In this document: piece by piece, positions 25,595 through 36,485 of the stretch | How the letters are laid out: each line of letters opens with the position of its first letter | Position numbering within the stretch: the stretch's first letter is position 1 | DNA from: Rhodanobacter sp. Soil772 | Lineage (GTDB): Bacteria; Pseudomonadota; Gammaproteobacteria; Xanthomonadales; Rhodanobacteraceae | NCBI RefSeq assembly: GCF_001428385.1 | Contig: NZ_LMSK01000003.1 | Span: forward strand, 322,892 to 386,891 | Reading direction: 5' to 3' | DNA length: 64,000 bases | Notes under the pieces: generated by a model | Told to the model about the DNA's origin: nothing | What the model saw: only the letters and a program-made list of their open reading frames with translations | Databases searched by the model: none | Made by a program: the position numbers and the translations under genes

Positions 25595-26500
25595 TCACTC
25601 CAGCTCGCGATGGAAGGTGAGCACGCCTTCGCGGTGGCCGCGATAGTGGGCGGCGAGCTTCTCGACCAGGTAGACCGAACGATGGCGGCCGCCGGTGCAG
25701 CCGATCGAGATGGTCACGTAGCTGCGGTCGTCCTGTTCGAAGCGCGGCAGCCAGGCGTCCAGCCAGCGTGCGGTGTCGATGAAGTATTCGCCGACCAGCG
25801 GCTCGGCGTCGAGGAATTCGCGCACCGGCGCATCCTTGCCCGACAGCGGACGCAGGTGCGGGTGCCAGTGCGGGTTCGGCAGGCAGCGCGCGTCGAACAC
25901 GAAGTCCGCGTCCAGCGGCAGCCCGCGCTTGAACGCGAACGACTGGAACATCAGGGTCAGCCCCTCGGTGGCCTGCGCGTAGCCGGTGGCCACCAGCCGG
26001 CGCAGCTGGTGCACGTTGAGTTCGCTGGAGTCGATCACCTTCTCGGCGATCGCCATCAGCGGGCGCAGCAGCTTGCGCTCCTCGACGATCGCGTCGGCCA
26101 GCGACACGCCGCGGGTGGCCAGTGGATGGCGGCGGCGGGTTTCCGAATAGCGCTTGATCAGCACTTCGTCGCGGCAATCCAGAAAAATCAGGTGCACCTG
26201 CACGCCGGCCGCGGCCAGTTCCGACAGCACGGTCGGCATGTGCGCGAAATCGGAGCCGCGGTTGCGCACGTCCACGCCCACGGCGATGCGGCGCGGCCGG
26301 CCGCGACGGTCGCCGCTGGTGGCTGCGTTGACCAGTTGCGGCAGCAGTACCGAGGGCAGGTTGTCGACGCAGTAGAACTCCAGGTCCTCCAGCGCGCGCA
26401 GCGCCACCGTCTTGCCGCCGCCGGACATGCCGGTCAGCACGATCAGGTGAATCTCGTGCGGGTCGACCAGCGGAGTGGGGGGTGTGTAGTCGTCGCTCAT
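25595..26500 (-). CDS. rapZ: RNase adapter protein RapZ
   Basis: A 301-residue RapZ/YvcJ-family protein. The N-terminal P-loop is GMSGGGKT (about 24-31); CVDNLP, FLDC and the C-terminal IGCTGGRHRSVY motif are all conserved. In E. coli it delivers GlmZ sRNA to RNase E and senses glucosamine-6-phosphate; whether that holds here is not visible. It follows hprK with a 4-base gap, so they are co-transcribed. Confidence 0.93.
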   Translation of the reverse strand: MSDDYTPPTPLVDPHEIHLIVLTGMSGGGKTVALRALEDLEFYCVDNLPSVLLPQLVNAATSGDRRGRPRRIAVGVDVRNRGSDFAHMPTVLSELAAAGVQVHLIFLDCRDEVLIKRYSETRRRHPLATRGVSLADAIVEERKLLRPLMAIAEKVIDSSELNVHQLRRLVATGYAQATEGLTLMFQSFAFKRGLPLDADFVFDARCLPNPHWHPHLRPLSGKDAPVREFLDAEPLVGEYFIDTARWLDAWLPRFEQDDRSYVTISIGCTGGRHRSVYLVEKLAAHYRGHREGVLTFHRELE

Positions 26501-26504
26501 GCGT

Positions 26505-27455
26505 TCACCATGGGGGCAGCCGGCGCAGCTGGTGCGCCTGGCGGTCGATGAAGGTTTGCGCCGGGTCGATGCCCTTGCTCTTCAGCGCGTGGCTGCGCAC
26601 GGCGGCCTCGACCAGCACCGCCAGGTTGCGGCCCGAGGCTACCGGAATGGTGATCATCGGCACCTGCACGTCGAAGATCTCGCGGTGGCCGATGTCGCCG
26701 GTGAGGCGGGTCAGCGCGTCTGTCTCCTCGCCGTCGCGCAACGGCTTGAGGTGGACCACCAGGCGCAGGTACTTGGACGTCTTGACCGACATGTGGCCGA
26801 ACATCTCGCGCACGTTGAGCACGCCCAGCCCGCGCACTTCCAGCAGGTCCTGCAGCAGCTCGGGGCAGCTGCCGTCGATCACGTCTGGCGCGATCAGGGT
26901 GAATTCGGTGGCGTCGTCGGCGACCAGCCGGTGGCCGCGGCTGATCAGTTCCAGCGCCAGCTCGCTCTTGCCGGAGCCGGCTTCGCCGGTGATCAGCACG
27001 CCGATCGAGAACACTTCCAGGAACACGCCGTGCAGGGTGGTCTTCGCCGCCAGCATGCGCGCCAGGTGGTACTGCAGGTAGGTGAGCAGTTCGTGGCCGC
27101 GCTTGGGGCTGATCCACAGCGGCGTGTTGGTTTCCTCGGCGACCTCGCGCAGGTCGGCCGGCACGGTCTGGTCCTTGGTCACGATCAGCGCCACCGGCTG
27201 GTAGGCGGCGATCTTGTGCATCACCTCCCAGCGCTGGCGCGAATCCAGTCCGTCGAGGAAGTTCAGTTCTTCCGAGCCGATGATCTGGATCTTGTTCGGG
27301 TAGATGACGTTGAGGTAGCCGATCAGCGACGGCCGGCGCGCCTGCGCCACGCCCGGCTCGAGCACGCGCGATTCCCCGCGCATGCCGGACACCCAGCGCA
27401 GGGCCATGCGTTCGTGGACGCCATCGTAGAGTTGTCGTGCGCTGATCCGATCCAA
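26505..27455 (-). CDS. hprK: HPr kinase/phosphorylase
   Basis: A 316-residue HprK that phosphorylates and dephosphorylates HPr at Ser46. Walker A is GEAGSGKS (about 157-164), with ADDATEFT and the K/P-loop signature region [12 protein letters not shown] following. The N-terminal domain is also complete. It is separated from hpf upstream by a clear terminator at 27550-27579, so it should have its own promoter in the 95 bases before the ATG at 27455. In relatives a ptsN gene may lie between hpf and hprK; none is present here. Confidence 0.93.
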   Translation of the reverse strand: MDRISARQLYDGVHERMALRWVSGMRGESRVLEPGVAQARRPSLIGYLNVIYPNKIQIIGSEELNFLDGLDSRQRWEVMHKIAAYQPVALIVTKDQTVPADLREVAEETNTPLWISPKRGHELLTYLQYHLARMLAAKTTLHGVFLEVFSIGVLITGEAGSGKSELALELISRGHRLVADDATEFTLIAPDVIDGSCPELLQDLLEVRGLGVLNVREMFGHMSVKTSKYLRLVVHLKPLRDGEETDALTRLTGDIGHREIFDVQVPMITIPVASGRNLAVLVEAAVRSHALKSKGIDPAQTFIDRQAHQLRRLPPW

Positions 27456-27549
27456 ACCTGGGTCCTTTGCGCCGCATGTCGGGGCCCGAAGGGCCTTTGC
27501 GACGGCATGACCATTGTGCCAGCTTGGGCGGATACGCGTGTTCAGAAGG

Positions 27550-27579
27550 AAAAACGGCCCGCCCGGGGGGGCGGGCCGT
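27550..27579 (-). terminator. Rho-independent terminator after hpf
   Basis: On the minus strand a 10-base GC stem (ACGGCCCGCC pairing with GGCGGGCCGT) is followed directly by a T-run. It ends transcription coming from rpoN-hpf and isolates the hprK-PTS operon. Confidence 0.88.
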
Positions 27580-27601
27580 GATCGGCCAGCTGTGGCCGGG
27601 A

Positions 27602-27925
27602 TCAGCCGTACTGACGCTCTTCGCGCGCTTCGCGCTGGTGCTTGTCGGCGACCTTCTGGCGGTACTTGCGCAGCTGGTTGACCAGCTTGTCGAACAACAC
27701 GTCGAGGGAGGCATACATGTCGGCCTCGGTGGCCTCGGCGTGCAAGGTGGCGCCGACGACGCCCAGGGTGCCCTCCGCGCGGTGCTGGAGCTTGTCGACC
27801 GACAGCACGATCGCAAGGCTCTTCAATTTGTCGTCGAGGCGGGTGAGGCGGTCGAGCTTGGCGGTGGCGTGGTCGCGCAGGGCCGGGGTGACTTCAATCT
27901 GCTGGCCGCTGAGTTGGAATTGCAT
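27602..27925 (-). CDS. hpf: Ribosome hibernation-promoting factor, short form
   Basis: A 107-residue HPF/RaiA-family protein with the beta-alpha-beta-beta-beta-alpha fold: [20 protein letters not shown], then [20 protein letters not shown] and a charged tail. It binds the 30S decoding centre in stationary phase to drive 100S formation. The ATG at 27925 has a strong GAGGAGG site. It lies just downstream of rpoN, a conserved linkage, and is followed by a strong terminator. Confidence 0.93.
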   Translation of the reverse strand: MQFQLSGQQIEVTPALRDHATAKLDRLTRLDDKLKSLAIVLSVDKLQHRAEGTLGVVGATLHAEATEADMYASLDVLFDKLVNQLRKYRQKVADKHQREAREERQYG

Positions 27926-28073
27926 GGGGCGCCTCCTCTGGTGGTGCAGTGCCGCGTTTCGCGGCGGGGTGGACGTGCCGGGCCCGGGGGCCGGGCACAT
28001 CGTCAATCACTCTCTAGCAGGTATGGGAGCGCTTTTCCGTTAACCAAGTTCCCGCGAGTGTCCCTGGCGACGA

Positions 28074-29528
28074 TCAGCTGGCGCGCTGGCGCTCGCTGGA
28101 CGTGGGAATGCGCAGCCCCTCCCGGTATTTGGCGACGGTGCGGCGGGCGACCTGGATGCCCTTGCGCTGCAGTTCCTCGGCGATCGCCAGGTCGGACAAC
28201 GGTTTGCGCACGTCCTCGGCCTCGATCAGCTTGCGCAGCATGGCCTGGATCGCGGTGGCCGAGGCGCTGCCGCCGTCCTCGGTGGAGACGCCGCTGGAAA
28301 AAAAATATTTCAGCTCGAACGTGCCGCGCGGGGTGTGCATGTATTTTCGGGTGGTGACGCGCGAAATGGTGGATTCGTGCATGCCCACTTCCTCGGCCAC
28401 CTCGCGCAGCACCAGCGGATGCATGGCTTCGGGGCCGTAGTCGAGAAATGCGCTTTGCCGCCGCACGATCGCCTCGGCGACCTTGAGCAGGGTCTCGGCG
28501 CGCGATTCCAGGCTCTTGATCAGCCAGCGCGCCTCCTGCAGCTGGCCGCGCATCCAGCTGGCGTCTTCGCCGTGCGCCTTGGCGATCAGGCCGCAATAGT
28601 GCTGGTTGAGGCCCAGCCGCGGCTGGGCATCGGGATTCAGGCTGACCCGCCAGCGGCTGCCGTCGCGCAGCGCGTAGACGTCTGGCGCCACGTATTCCAC
28701 CGGGGTGGCGTCGAGCGCGGCGCCAGGGCGCGGGTCGAGGCTGCGGATCAGTACGGCGGCCGCGGCCACGTCGTCTTCGCTGGCGCGCAGGCGCCGTGCC
28801 AGCCGGGCGATGTCGTTGCGCGCAAGCAGGTCGAGTTCGTCGTCGACGATGCGCAGCGCCAGATCGCGCTGCGGTGTGCCCGCGGCGAACTGTTCCAGTT
28901 GCACGCGCAGGCAGTCGCGCAGGTCGAGGCTGCCCACGCCGGCGGGGTCGAAGCCCTGCAGCTGGCGGCGTACGGCGTCGACTTCCTCGATGCTGGCGTT
29001 GAAGTCGGCCGGCAGGGCGGCGAGCACCGCCTCCAGCCCTTCGCCCAGGTAGCCGGCAGGATTCAGCGCGTCGATCAGCACGGTGGCGATCAGATGCTGG
29101 CGCGAGTTGAACGAAGTGAGGTTGAGCTGCCACAGCAGGTGCTGCTGCAGGGTTTCCGGCGCGGCGTTCTGCGGCTCGAAATCGTCGTCGCCGCGCGAGC
29201 CGCTGCTGCTGCCGATGCTGTTGCTGGAGAAGTCGATCGGCGTCTCGGCGACACCGCCGCCGTCCGACCATTCGCTGGCCTCGCCGTCATCGTTGCTGCT
29301 GGCGGCGACCGTCTCGACGCTGGGGTATTCGCTTTCGGCCTCGATGCTCTCGGTTGCCTCGTCGTCCTCGACCTCATCGGCAAACTCCAGCAGCGGGTTG
29401 CTCTCGGCGATCTGCCGCAGTTCGGCTTCCAGCTCCAGTTGCGACAGCTGCAACAGGCGGATCGCCTGCTGCAATTGCGGCGTCAGGGTCAGCTGCTGGT
29501 GGAGGCGAAACTGTAGAGCAGGTTTCAT
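28074..29528 (-). CDS. rpoN: RNA polymerase sigma-54 factor
   Basis: A 484-residue sigma-54. Region I at the N-terminus is Gln/Leu-rich (LTPQLQQAIRLLQLSQLEL); an acidic region II follows; the core-binding and DNA-binding regions end with the RpoN box ARRTVAKYRE (about 461-470). I used the ATG at 29528 (MKPALQ) rather than 29558 because known sigma-54 proteins start close to this point. The position between lptB and hpf is the usual proteobacterial order. Confidence 0.95.
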   Translation of the reverse strand: MKPALQFRLHQQLTLTPQLQQAIRLLQLSQLELEAELRQIAESNPLLEFADEVEDDEATESIEAESEYPSVETVAASSNDDGEASEWSDGGGVAETPIDFSSNSIGSSSGSRGDDDFEPQNAAPETLQQHLLWQLNLTSFNSRQHLIATVLIDALNPAGYLGEGLEAVLAALPADFNASIEEVDAVRRQLQGFDPAGVGSLDLRDCLRVQLEQFAAGTPQRDLALRIVDDELDLLARNDIARLARRLRASEDDVAAAAVLIRSLDPRPGAALDATPVEYVAPDVYALRDGSRWRVSLNPDAQPRLGLNQHYCGLIAKAHGEDASWMRGQLQEARWLIKSLESRAETLLKVAEAIVRRQSAFLDYGPEAMHPLVLREVAEEVGMHESTISRVTTRKYMHTPRGTFELKYFFSSGVSTEDGGSASATAIQAMLRKLIEAEDVRKPLSDLAIAEELQRKGIQVARRTVAKYREGLRIPTSSERQRAS

Positions 29529-29625
29529 ACCAGCCGGGTCGAATGGGGTCGCCGCCATCGTAACGCGTGCCCGCGGATGCAGCCATAGCCGCGGCCCGCA
29601 GCGGAAGCGGGCCGCGACAGGTAAT

Positions 29626-30345
<720 letters not shown>

Positions 30346-30348
30346 CGG

Positions 30349-30918
30349 TTACGGTTGTCCCTGCGGCGCCGGGCTGCTCTTGGCTGGCGCCGGGGCAGCG
30401 GCCGGTTGCGGCTTGGGCTTGAAGGTCATGTGGACCAGGCCGTCGCCGGCGCTCTCGCCGGTCATCTCGCTGGTTTCGGTGTTGTAGGTGAGCTTGTCGC
30501 CGTGCGCGTCGCCGCGGCCCTTCTGGGTGATCGAGGCGTTGCCGCTGAGCACGGCGATGCCCTTGAGGTTGTCGTAGTCGAGCGTGGCGGCGTCGCCGAA
30601 CACCAGGTTGTCGTTCTCGTCCAGCTGTTCCAGATGGGCCGGACTGCCGGTGATGACGACCCGGCTGATCTGGCTGTCGGCGTCGAAATACACCTTGGCC
30701 TGGCCGCCGCTGGCCTTCAGCGTGCCCTGGCTGATCACCACGTTGCCGGTCAGGGTGCTCACGCTGTTCGGCTTCTGGAAGCCGTCGAAGTTCTTCGCGG
30801 CGATGTGCATTTCCTGCTGGCGGTCGCTCTTCTTGGCCAGCGCCGGCTGGGCCGCAAGCAGGCCGAGGGCTGCGACGGCGAGCGCGAACCTAGCGCTTGC
30901 GCGGCGGGAAGGTGGCAT
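30349..30918 (-). CDS. lptA: LPS transport periplasmic protein LptA
   Basis: A 189-residue OstA/LptA bridge protein. A signal peptide (about 1-28, ending ALA) is followed by repeating beta-strand units (LTGNVVISQGTLKASGG, NLKGIAVLSGNASI) of the beta-jellyroll that carries LPS across the periplasm, and an Ala/Pro-rich tail. The start overlaps the end of lptC; an ATG pair at 30924/30927 is an alternative. Confidence 0.92.
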   Translation of the reverse strand: MPPSRRASARFALAVAALGLLAAQPALAKKSDRQQEMHIAAKNFDGFQKPNSVSTLTGNVVISQGTLKASGGQAKVYFDADSQISRVVITGSPAHLEQLDENDNLVFGDAATLDYDNLKGIAVLSGNASITQKGRGDAHGDKLTYNTETSEMTGESAGDGLVHMTFKPKPQPAAAPAPAKSSPAPQGQP

Positions 30919-31486
30919 GGACATCATCGAGCAGCTCCAGGTGTTTGTCGTTGAGGTCGGCACGCATGCCGATACCGCTGATTCTAGTGCCGCCTTGCAC
31001 CATCTGCGCCGGGGCTGCGGTTTCCAGGCGGTTCTGCTTCGGCCACGCAGTGACGTCGGCGGTCTGGATGCGCGCCGCCGGCGCATTGACGAACGCCTCC
31101 CGGTGCATCTCCACCGGGCCCTGCAGCTTGAGCTGGCTGCCATCCTTGTTGACCCAGCCGTACAGCGACTGGCCCTGCCAGTCCGGCACGCCGGCCTGGT
31201 TGGCCGGCAACTGGAAGGTGGGCGAGTTGAGGTAGAGCGAGTCGTCGCCCTCGCGGCGTTCCAGGTGCGGCGACTGCAGGCGGAAGCTGGGCTGGCCCGC
31301 GGCGTTGAATTCGGTCATGCGGGCGTTGGTGAGGGTGTAGCTGGAGCGCGGCGGGCCGACGAAATCGCTGGTCTTCGGTGCCGGCCCGAACCACCACAGC
31401 AGCAGTTGGGCCACGCCCGCGGCGAGCGCGACGGCGATGGTCGCGGCCGGCAGGCGCCGGTCGCGCAGGTCGCGGCGAAGGCTCAC
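30890..31486 (-). CDS. lptC: LPS export protein LptC
   Basis: A 198-residue inner-membrane protein with one N-terminal anchor (about 12-33) and a periplasmic beta-jellyroll, which links LptBFG to LptA. Typical pieces are YTLTNARMTEFNAAGQPSF and LYGWVNKDGSQLKL. The start is a GTG that overlaps the kdsC stop, so coupling is likely. It overlaps lptA by 29 bases. Confidence 0.9.
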   Translation of the reverse strand: MSLRRDLRDRRLPAATIAVALAAGVAQLLLWWFGPAPKTSDFVGPPRSSYTLTNARMTEFNAAGQPSFRLQSPHLERREGDDSLYLNSPTFQLPANQAGVPDWQGQSLYGWVNKDGSQLKLQGPVEMHREAFVNAPAARIQTADVTAWPKQNRLETAAPAQMVQGGTRISGIGMRADLNDKHLELLDDVHATFPPRKR

Positions 31487-32031
31487 TGCCAGCGCTCCCG
31501 CTCGGCGTCGCTCTTGCCTTGCGCGTGCAGGATCAGGTCGCAGACCTCGCGCGCCGCGCCCATGCCGCCGCTTCGTGCGGTCTGCCAGTGCGCCGCCTCG
31601 GCCACCCACGGGTGGGCGTTCGCCACCGCCACGGCCAGCCCGGCGATGCGCATCGGCGGCAGGTCGGGCAGGTCGTCGCCGGTGAACGCCGCCTGTGCGG
31701 GTGTGAGGTTCAACGCATCGAGCAATTCCAGCAGGCAGGCGCGCTTGTCGCCCTGGCCCTGGTAGACGTGGGCGATGTCCAGTTCCTCGGCACGCAGCGC
31801 GACCGGGTGGCTGATCCGCGCGGTGATCAGCGCCACCTGGATGCCGTTCGCTTGCAGGCGCTTCAGGCCGAGCCCGTCGTGCACGTGGAACACCTTGGTT
31901 TCGCGGCCGTCTTCGCTGTACCACAGGCGGCCGTCGGTCAGCGTGCCGTCCACGTCGAACACCGCCAGGCGGATCTTTGCGGCGCGGGCGAGGGTGTCAG
32001 CAGGGCAATTGGCGAGGTAATCGATGGGCAC
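31483..32031 (-). CDS. kdsC: 3-deoxy-D-manno-octulosonate 8-phosphate phosphatase KdsC
   Basis: A 182-residue HAD-superfamily phosphatase (C0 type) in Kdo synthesis. The nucleophile motif FDVDGTLTDG has Asp26 and Asp28; ITAR (motif II) and GDDLPDLP (motif IV) are present. I used the GTG at 32031 because it gives the usual family length and keeps the start clear of the hairpin at 32080-32103; upstream in-frame sequence up to 32127 overlaps kdsD and is not family-like. Confidence 0.9.
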   Translation of the reverse strand: MPIDYLANCPADTLARAAKIRLAVFDVDGTLTDGRLWYSEDGRETKVFHVHDGLGLKRLQANGIQVALITARISHPVALRAEELDIAHVYQGQGDKRACLLELLDALNLTPAQAAFTGDDLPDLPPMRIAGLAVAVANAHPWVAEAAHWQTARSGGMGAAREVCDLILHAQGKSDAERERWQ

Positions 32032-32079
32032 GGAATGATGTTCTGGGGGAGCCAAGTCAAGAGCGGCGTGTTTGATTTT

Positions 32080-32103
32080 TTTGATTTGCCGAGGCAAATC
32101 AAA
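32080..32103. other. Perfect AT-rich hairpin at the kdsD/kdsC junction
   Basis: An 11-base perfect stem, TTTGATTTGCC with GGCAAATCAAA, and a 2-base loop. Its right arm covers the kdsD stop codon. It is AT-rich in a GC-rich operon. There is no T-run downstream on the minus strand, so it is not a standard terminator; an mRNA stability or processing element is possible. Confidence 0.55.
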
Positions 32104-33109
32104 CCACACGCGCACGGAGCAGATCATGAATGTTCAGTGCGCCCACCACGTGCTGTTCGTCGTCGACCACCAGCAGCGCGTGGATCTGGTACTTCTCCAT
32201 CAGCTGCGCCGCTTCCGCCGCCAGCTTGTCGGCGCCGATCGTCTTCGGGCCGCGGGTCATCAGTTCGGCCACGGTGGCGCCGCGCAGGTCCACGCCCTCG
32301 TCGTCCAGCGCGCGGCGCAGGTCGCCGTCGGTGAACACCCCGAGCAGGCGCTGTTCGGCGTCGACCACGGCGGTCATGCCCAGGTGCTTGCGGGTCATCT
32401 CGACCAGGGCGGCGGTGAGGCTGGCGTCGGGCGAGACCCGCGGCACGTCGTCGCCGGTATGCATCACGTCGCCGATGTGCAGCAGCAGGCGCCGGCCCAG
32501 CGCGCCGGCCGGATGCGAGCGGGCGAAGTCGTCCGAGGTGAAGCCGCGCGCCTCCAGCAGCGCGATCGCCAGCGCGTCGCCCAGCACCAGCGCCACCGTG
32601 GTGCTGGTGGTCGGCGCCAGGCCGAGCGGGCAGGCTTCATTGGAGATGCTGCCGTCCAGGTGCACGTCGGCTTGGGTCGCCAGCGAGGAACCGGGGCGTC
32701 CGGTGATCGCGATCAGCGGGATGCCCTGGCGCTTGATCACCGGCAGGATCAGCAGCAGCTCGTCGGTCTCGCCGGAGTAGGAGATCGCCAGCACCACGTC
32801 CTGCGGCAGGATCATGCCGAGGTCGCCGTGGCTGGCCTCGCCCGGGTGCACGAAGAACGCCGGCGTGCCGGTGGAAGCCAGGGTGGCGGCGATCTTGCGC
32901 CCGATATGCCCGGACTTGCCCATGCCGCTGACCACCACGCGGCCCTTGCAGCCCAGGATCAGCCGGCAGGCCTCGACGAAGGCCGGCCCGATCCGCGACT
33001 CCAGCGCCTCGACCGCAGCCGCCTCGGTGACCACCACCGTGCGCGCGCTGCGCATGATGGCATCCGGGTTCAGGTCGATCGGGGCGGGCGGGGCGATGCG
33101 TGCGTTCAT
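32099..33109 (-). CDS. kdsD: Arabinose-5-phosphate isomerase KdsD
   Basis: A 336-residue isomerase converting ribulose-5-phosphate to arabinose-5-phosphate, the first step to Kdo. The SIS domain comes first (SGMGKSGHIGRKIAATLAST, SYSGETDELL), then two CBS domains (GDVMHTGDDVP, VFTDGDLRRAL, ALLVVDDEQHVVGALNIHD). It leads the kdsD-kdsC-lptC-lptA-lptB block, coupling Kdo supply to LPS export. The ATG at 33109 is divergent from ibaG. Confidence 0.94.
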   Translation of the reverse strand: MNARIAPPAPIDLNPDAIMRSARTVVVTEAAAVEALESRIGPAFVEACRLILGCKGRVVVSGMGKSGHIGRKIAATLASTGTPAFFVHPGEASHGDLGMILPQDVVLAISYSGETDELLLILPVIKRQGIPLIAITGRPGSSLATQADVHLDGSISNEACPLGLAPTTSTTVALVLGDALAIALLEARGFTSDDFARSHPAGALGRRLLLHIGDVMHTGDDVPRVSPDASLTAALVEMTRKHLGMTAVVDAEQRLLGVFTDGDLRRALDDEGVDLRGATVAELMTRGPKTIGADKLAAEAAQLMEKYQIHALLVVDDEQHVVGALNIHDLLRARVV

Positions 33110-33305
33110 GGGGGCTCGATGAAAGGGCGGGACGAATGCCCGGGTAGCCATGGCGGGCGGCCACGTTCGGGCCGATCCGGAACCACTGTCATTTCTGCGC
33201 CAGCGGATTTCCATTACCATGGCATATCCGCATTTTAACGTCATAAGCCAGCGCAATGGATTCCAGTCGTGACGGAATCCGCTGCCGGTTGGCCCGAGCT
33301 CCCGC

Positions 33306-34905
<1,600 letters not shown>

Positions 34906-34920
34906 TCGCCCTTCCGCTGT

Positions 34921-35030
34921 GCTCCCTCCCCTGCATCGCAGGGGAGGGCTGGGGTGGGGTCGGCTCTTGATCTTTCGGCAGGTCCGGAGCTACCCCCTCC
35001 AACCTCCCCCTGCGAGCAGGGGGAGGAATC
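34921..35030. repeat. Family A repeat, inverted pair between murA and DUF3108 gene
   Basis: Two copies of the GGGGAGGG palindrome unit, one direct (34921-34960, ending GGGCTGGGGTGGGGT) and one inverted and diverged (about 34991-35030). Between them is a short unique spacer. They fill most of the gap between two convergent genes and could act as a transcription barrier. Confidence 0.8.
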
Positions 35031-35069
35031 GAGGCTCCGTTGCTGCGGTGGGGTCGGTCAGGCCCCGGT

Positions 35070-35777
35070 TCAATCGGCCCGATAGCTCACCAGCTCCATC
35101 ACCATGTCGCCGCCGTCGTGCTGCGACAGTTTCACCGGCAGCGGAAAGCGGCCGGGCGCGTACCACGCGCTGAAGCCGCGGTCGGCGTCGGTGCGGTCGA
35201 TCCGTTCGGCGTCGAAGCTGCCGGCGGGCACCTTGACGGTTTCCTTGCCGGTCACCTTGAAGTTCTGCACCTGCACTTCCTGGCGCACCGCTACCGGCAA
35301 CGCGACCTGCTGCTTGCCGTCGCGCAAGGCCAGGCCCAGCGCCAGCGCGAGGGTATTGCGCTCGACCATGCCGGGGCTGCTCGGATAGGTCTGCGGACCC
35401 TTGCCTTCGTCGACGGTGACCTGCTTTTTCGCCCAGTCGACCACCAGGTGGCGCTGTTTCTGCTTGACCGCCGCCTGCAACTGGTAGTCGTAGCTGATCG
35501 CCTCGGGCACGTCGCCCTTCCAGCGGAAGCGCGAGCTTTCCGTGACGCTGGCGCCGAGCAGGGCGGCCAGCCCGCCGGTGCCCTTGACGTCCTTGCTGTA
35601 GATCCACTCGCCGTTGCCGGCCGCGCGCAGGTTCACCGTGGCCTGGCCCATCGGCGTGCCACCCTGCGACACGTCGTAGGTGGCGGTGAACGCGGAAGGC
35701 GTGGCGGCGGGCGCGACCGGGGCGCCGAGCAACAGGCCGAGGCCGAGCAGGGGAGCGAGCAGGGGTCGGATAGTCAT
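35070..35777 (-). CDS. DUF3108 periplasmic protein
   Basis: A 235-residue exported protein. A signal peptide (about 1-25) is followed by [21 protein letters not shown], the start typical of DUF3108, and ends with [24 protein letters not shown]3108 proteins are beta-rich and of unknown function. In many gammaproteobacteria and here it sits next to purN-purM, 34 bases downstream of purN on the same strand, so it is likely in the same operon. Confidence 0.85.
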   Translation of the reverse strand: MTIRPLLAPLLGLGLLLGAPVAPAATPSAFTATYDVSQGGTPMGQATVNLRAAGNGEWIYSKDVKGTGGLAALLGASVTESSRFRWKGDVPEAISYDYQLQAAVKQKQRHLVVDWAKKQVTVDEGKGPQTYPSSPGMVERNTLALALGLALRDGKQQVALPVAVRQEVQVQNFKVTGKETVKVPAGSFDAERIDRTDADRGFSAWYAPGRFPLPVKLSQHDGGDMVMELVSYRAD

Positions 35778-35811
35778 GCGCCGAGTCTGCCGAGACCGGG
35801 CTGAACCGGCT

Positions 35812-36477
35812 TTAAGGAGAAAGGCCGTCGTCGCCCAGCCGCAATGGCGCCGCCAGCGGCTGGCCGTCGAAGCGTGGTGCCTGGCCGTCCCATTGCAGGC
35901 GCCCGCTGACCAGCAGGCCCAGCACCGTGGGCAGCAGCCGGTGTTCCAGCGGCAGCAGCCGTTGCGCCAGCAACTGCTCGTCGTCGCCGGCTTCGATCGG
36001 CAGGCGCGCCTGCGCGATCACCGGGCCACCGTCCAGTTCGGCGGTGACGAAATGCACGCTGGCGCCGTGTTCGGCATCGCCCGCTTCCAGCGCGCGGCGA
36101 TGCGTGTGCAGGCCGCGGTATTTCGGCAGCAGCGAGGGGTGGATGTTGACGATGCGCCCCACCCACGGCCGCAGCGCCTCGCCGTCGAGGATGCGCATGA
36201 AGCCGGCCAGCACCAGCCAGTCGGCGCCGCTGGCGGCGATGCGCCGGAACAGGTCCAGGTCGAACGCGCGGCGGTCCGGATAGCTGCGCGGGTCCAGCGC
36301 CAGAGTGGGAATGTTCGCTGCCTCGGCCAGGCGCAGCGCGCCGGCACTGGCCTTGTCGCTGCCGACCAGCACGAACTCGACCGGCAGTTCGCCGCGCGCC
36401 TGCGCGTCGAGCAGCGCAGCGAGGTTGCTGCCGCGCCCGGAGGCGAGCACGGCGACTTTGGCGGATGCGGCTGTCAC
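35812..36477 (-). CDS. purN: Phosphoribosylglycinamide formyltransferase PurN
   Basis: A 221-residue GAR transformylase that uses 10-formyl-THF in purine synthesis. VLASGRGSNLAALLDA binds the substrate phosphate, and NIHPSLLPKYRGLHTH and HGASVHFVTAELDGGP hold the catalytic Asn, His and Asp. The start is GTG at 36477, 8 bases after the purM stop. Confidence 0.94.
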   Translation of the reverse strand: MTAASAKVAVLASGRGSNLAALLDAQARGELPVEFVLVGSDKASAGALRLAEAANIPTLALDPRSYPDRRAFDLDLFRRIAASGADWLVLAGFMRILDGEALRPWVGRIVNIHPSLLPKYRGLHTHRRALEAGDAEHGASVHFVTAELDGGPVIAQARLPIEAGDDEQLLAQRLLPLEHRLLPTVLGLLVSGRLQWDGQAPRFDGQPLAAPLRLGDDGLSP

Positions 36478-36485
36478 GGAGCGGT

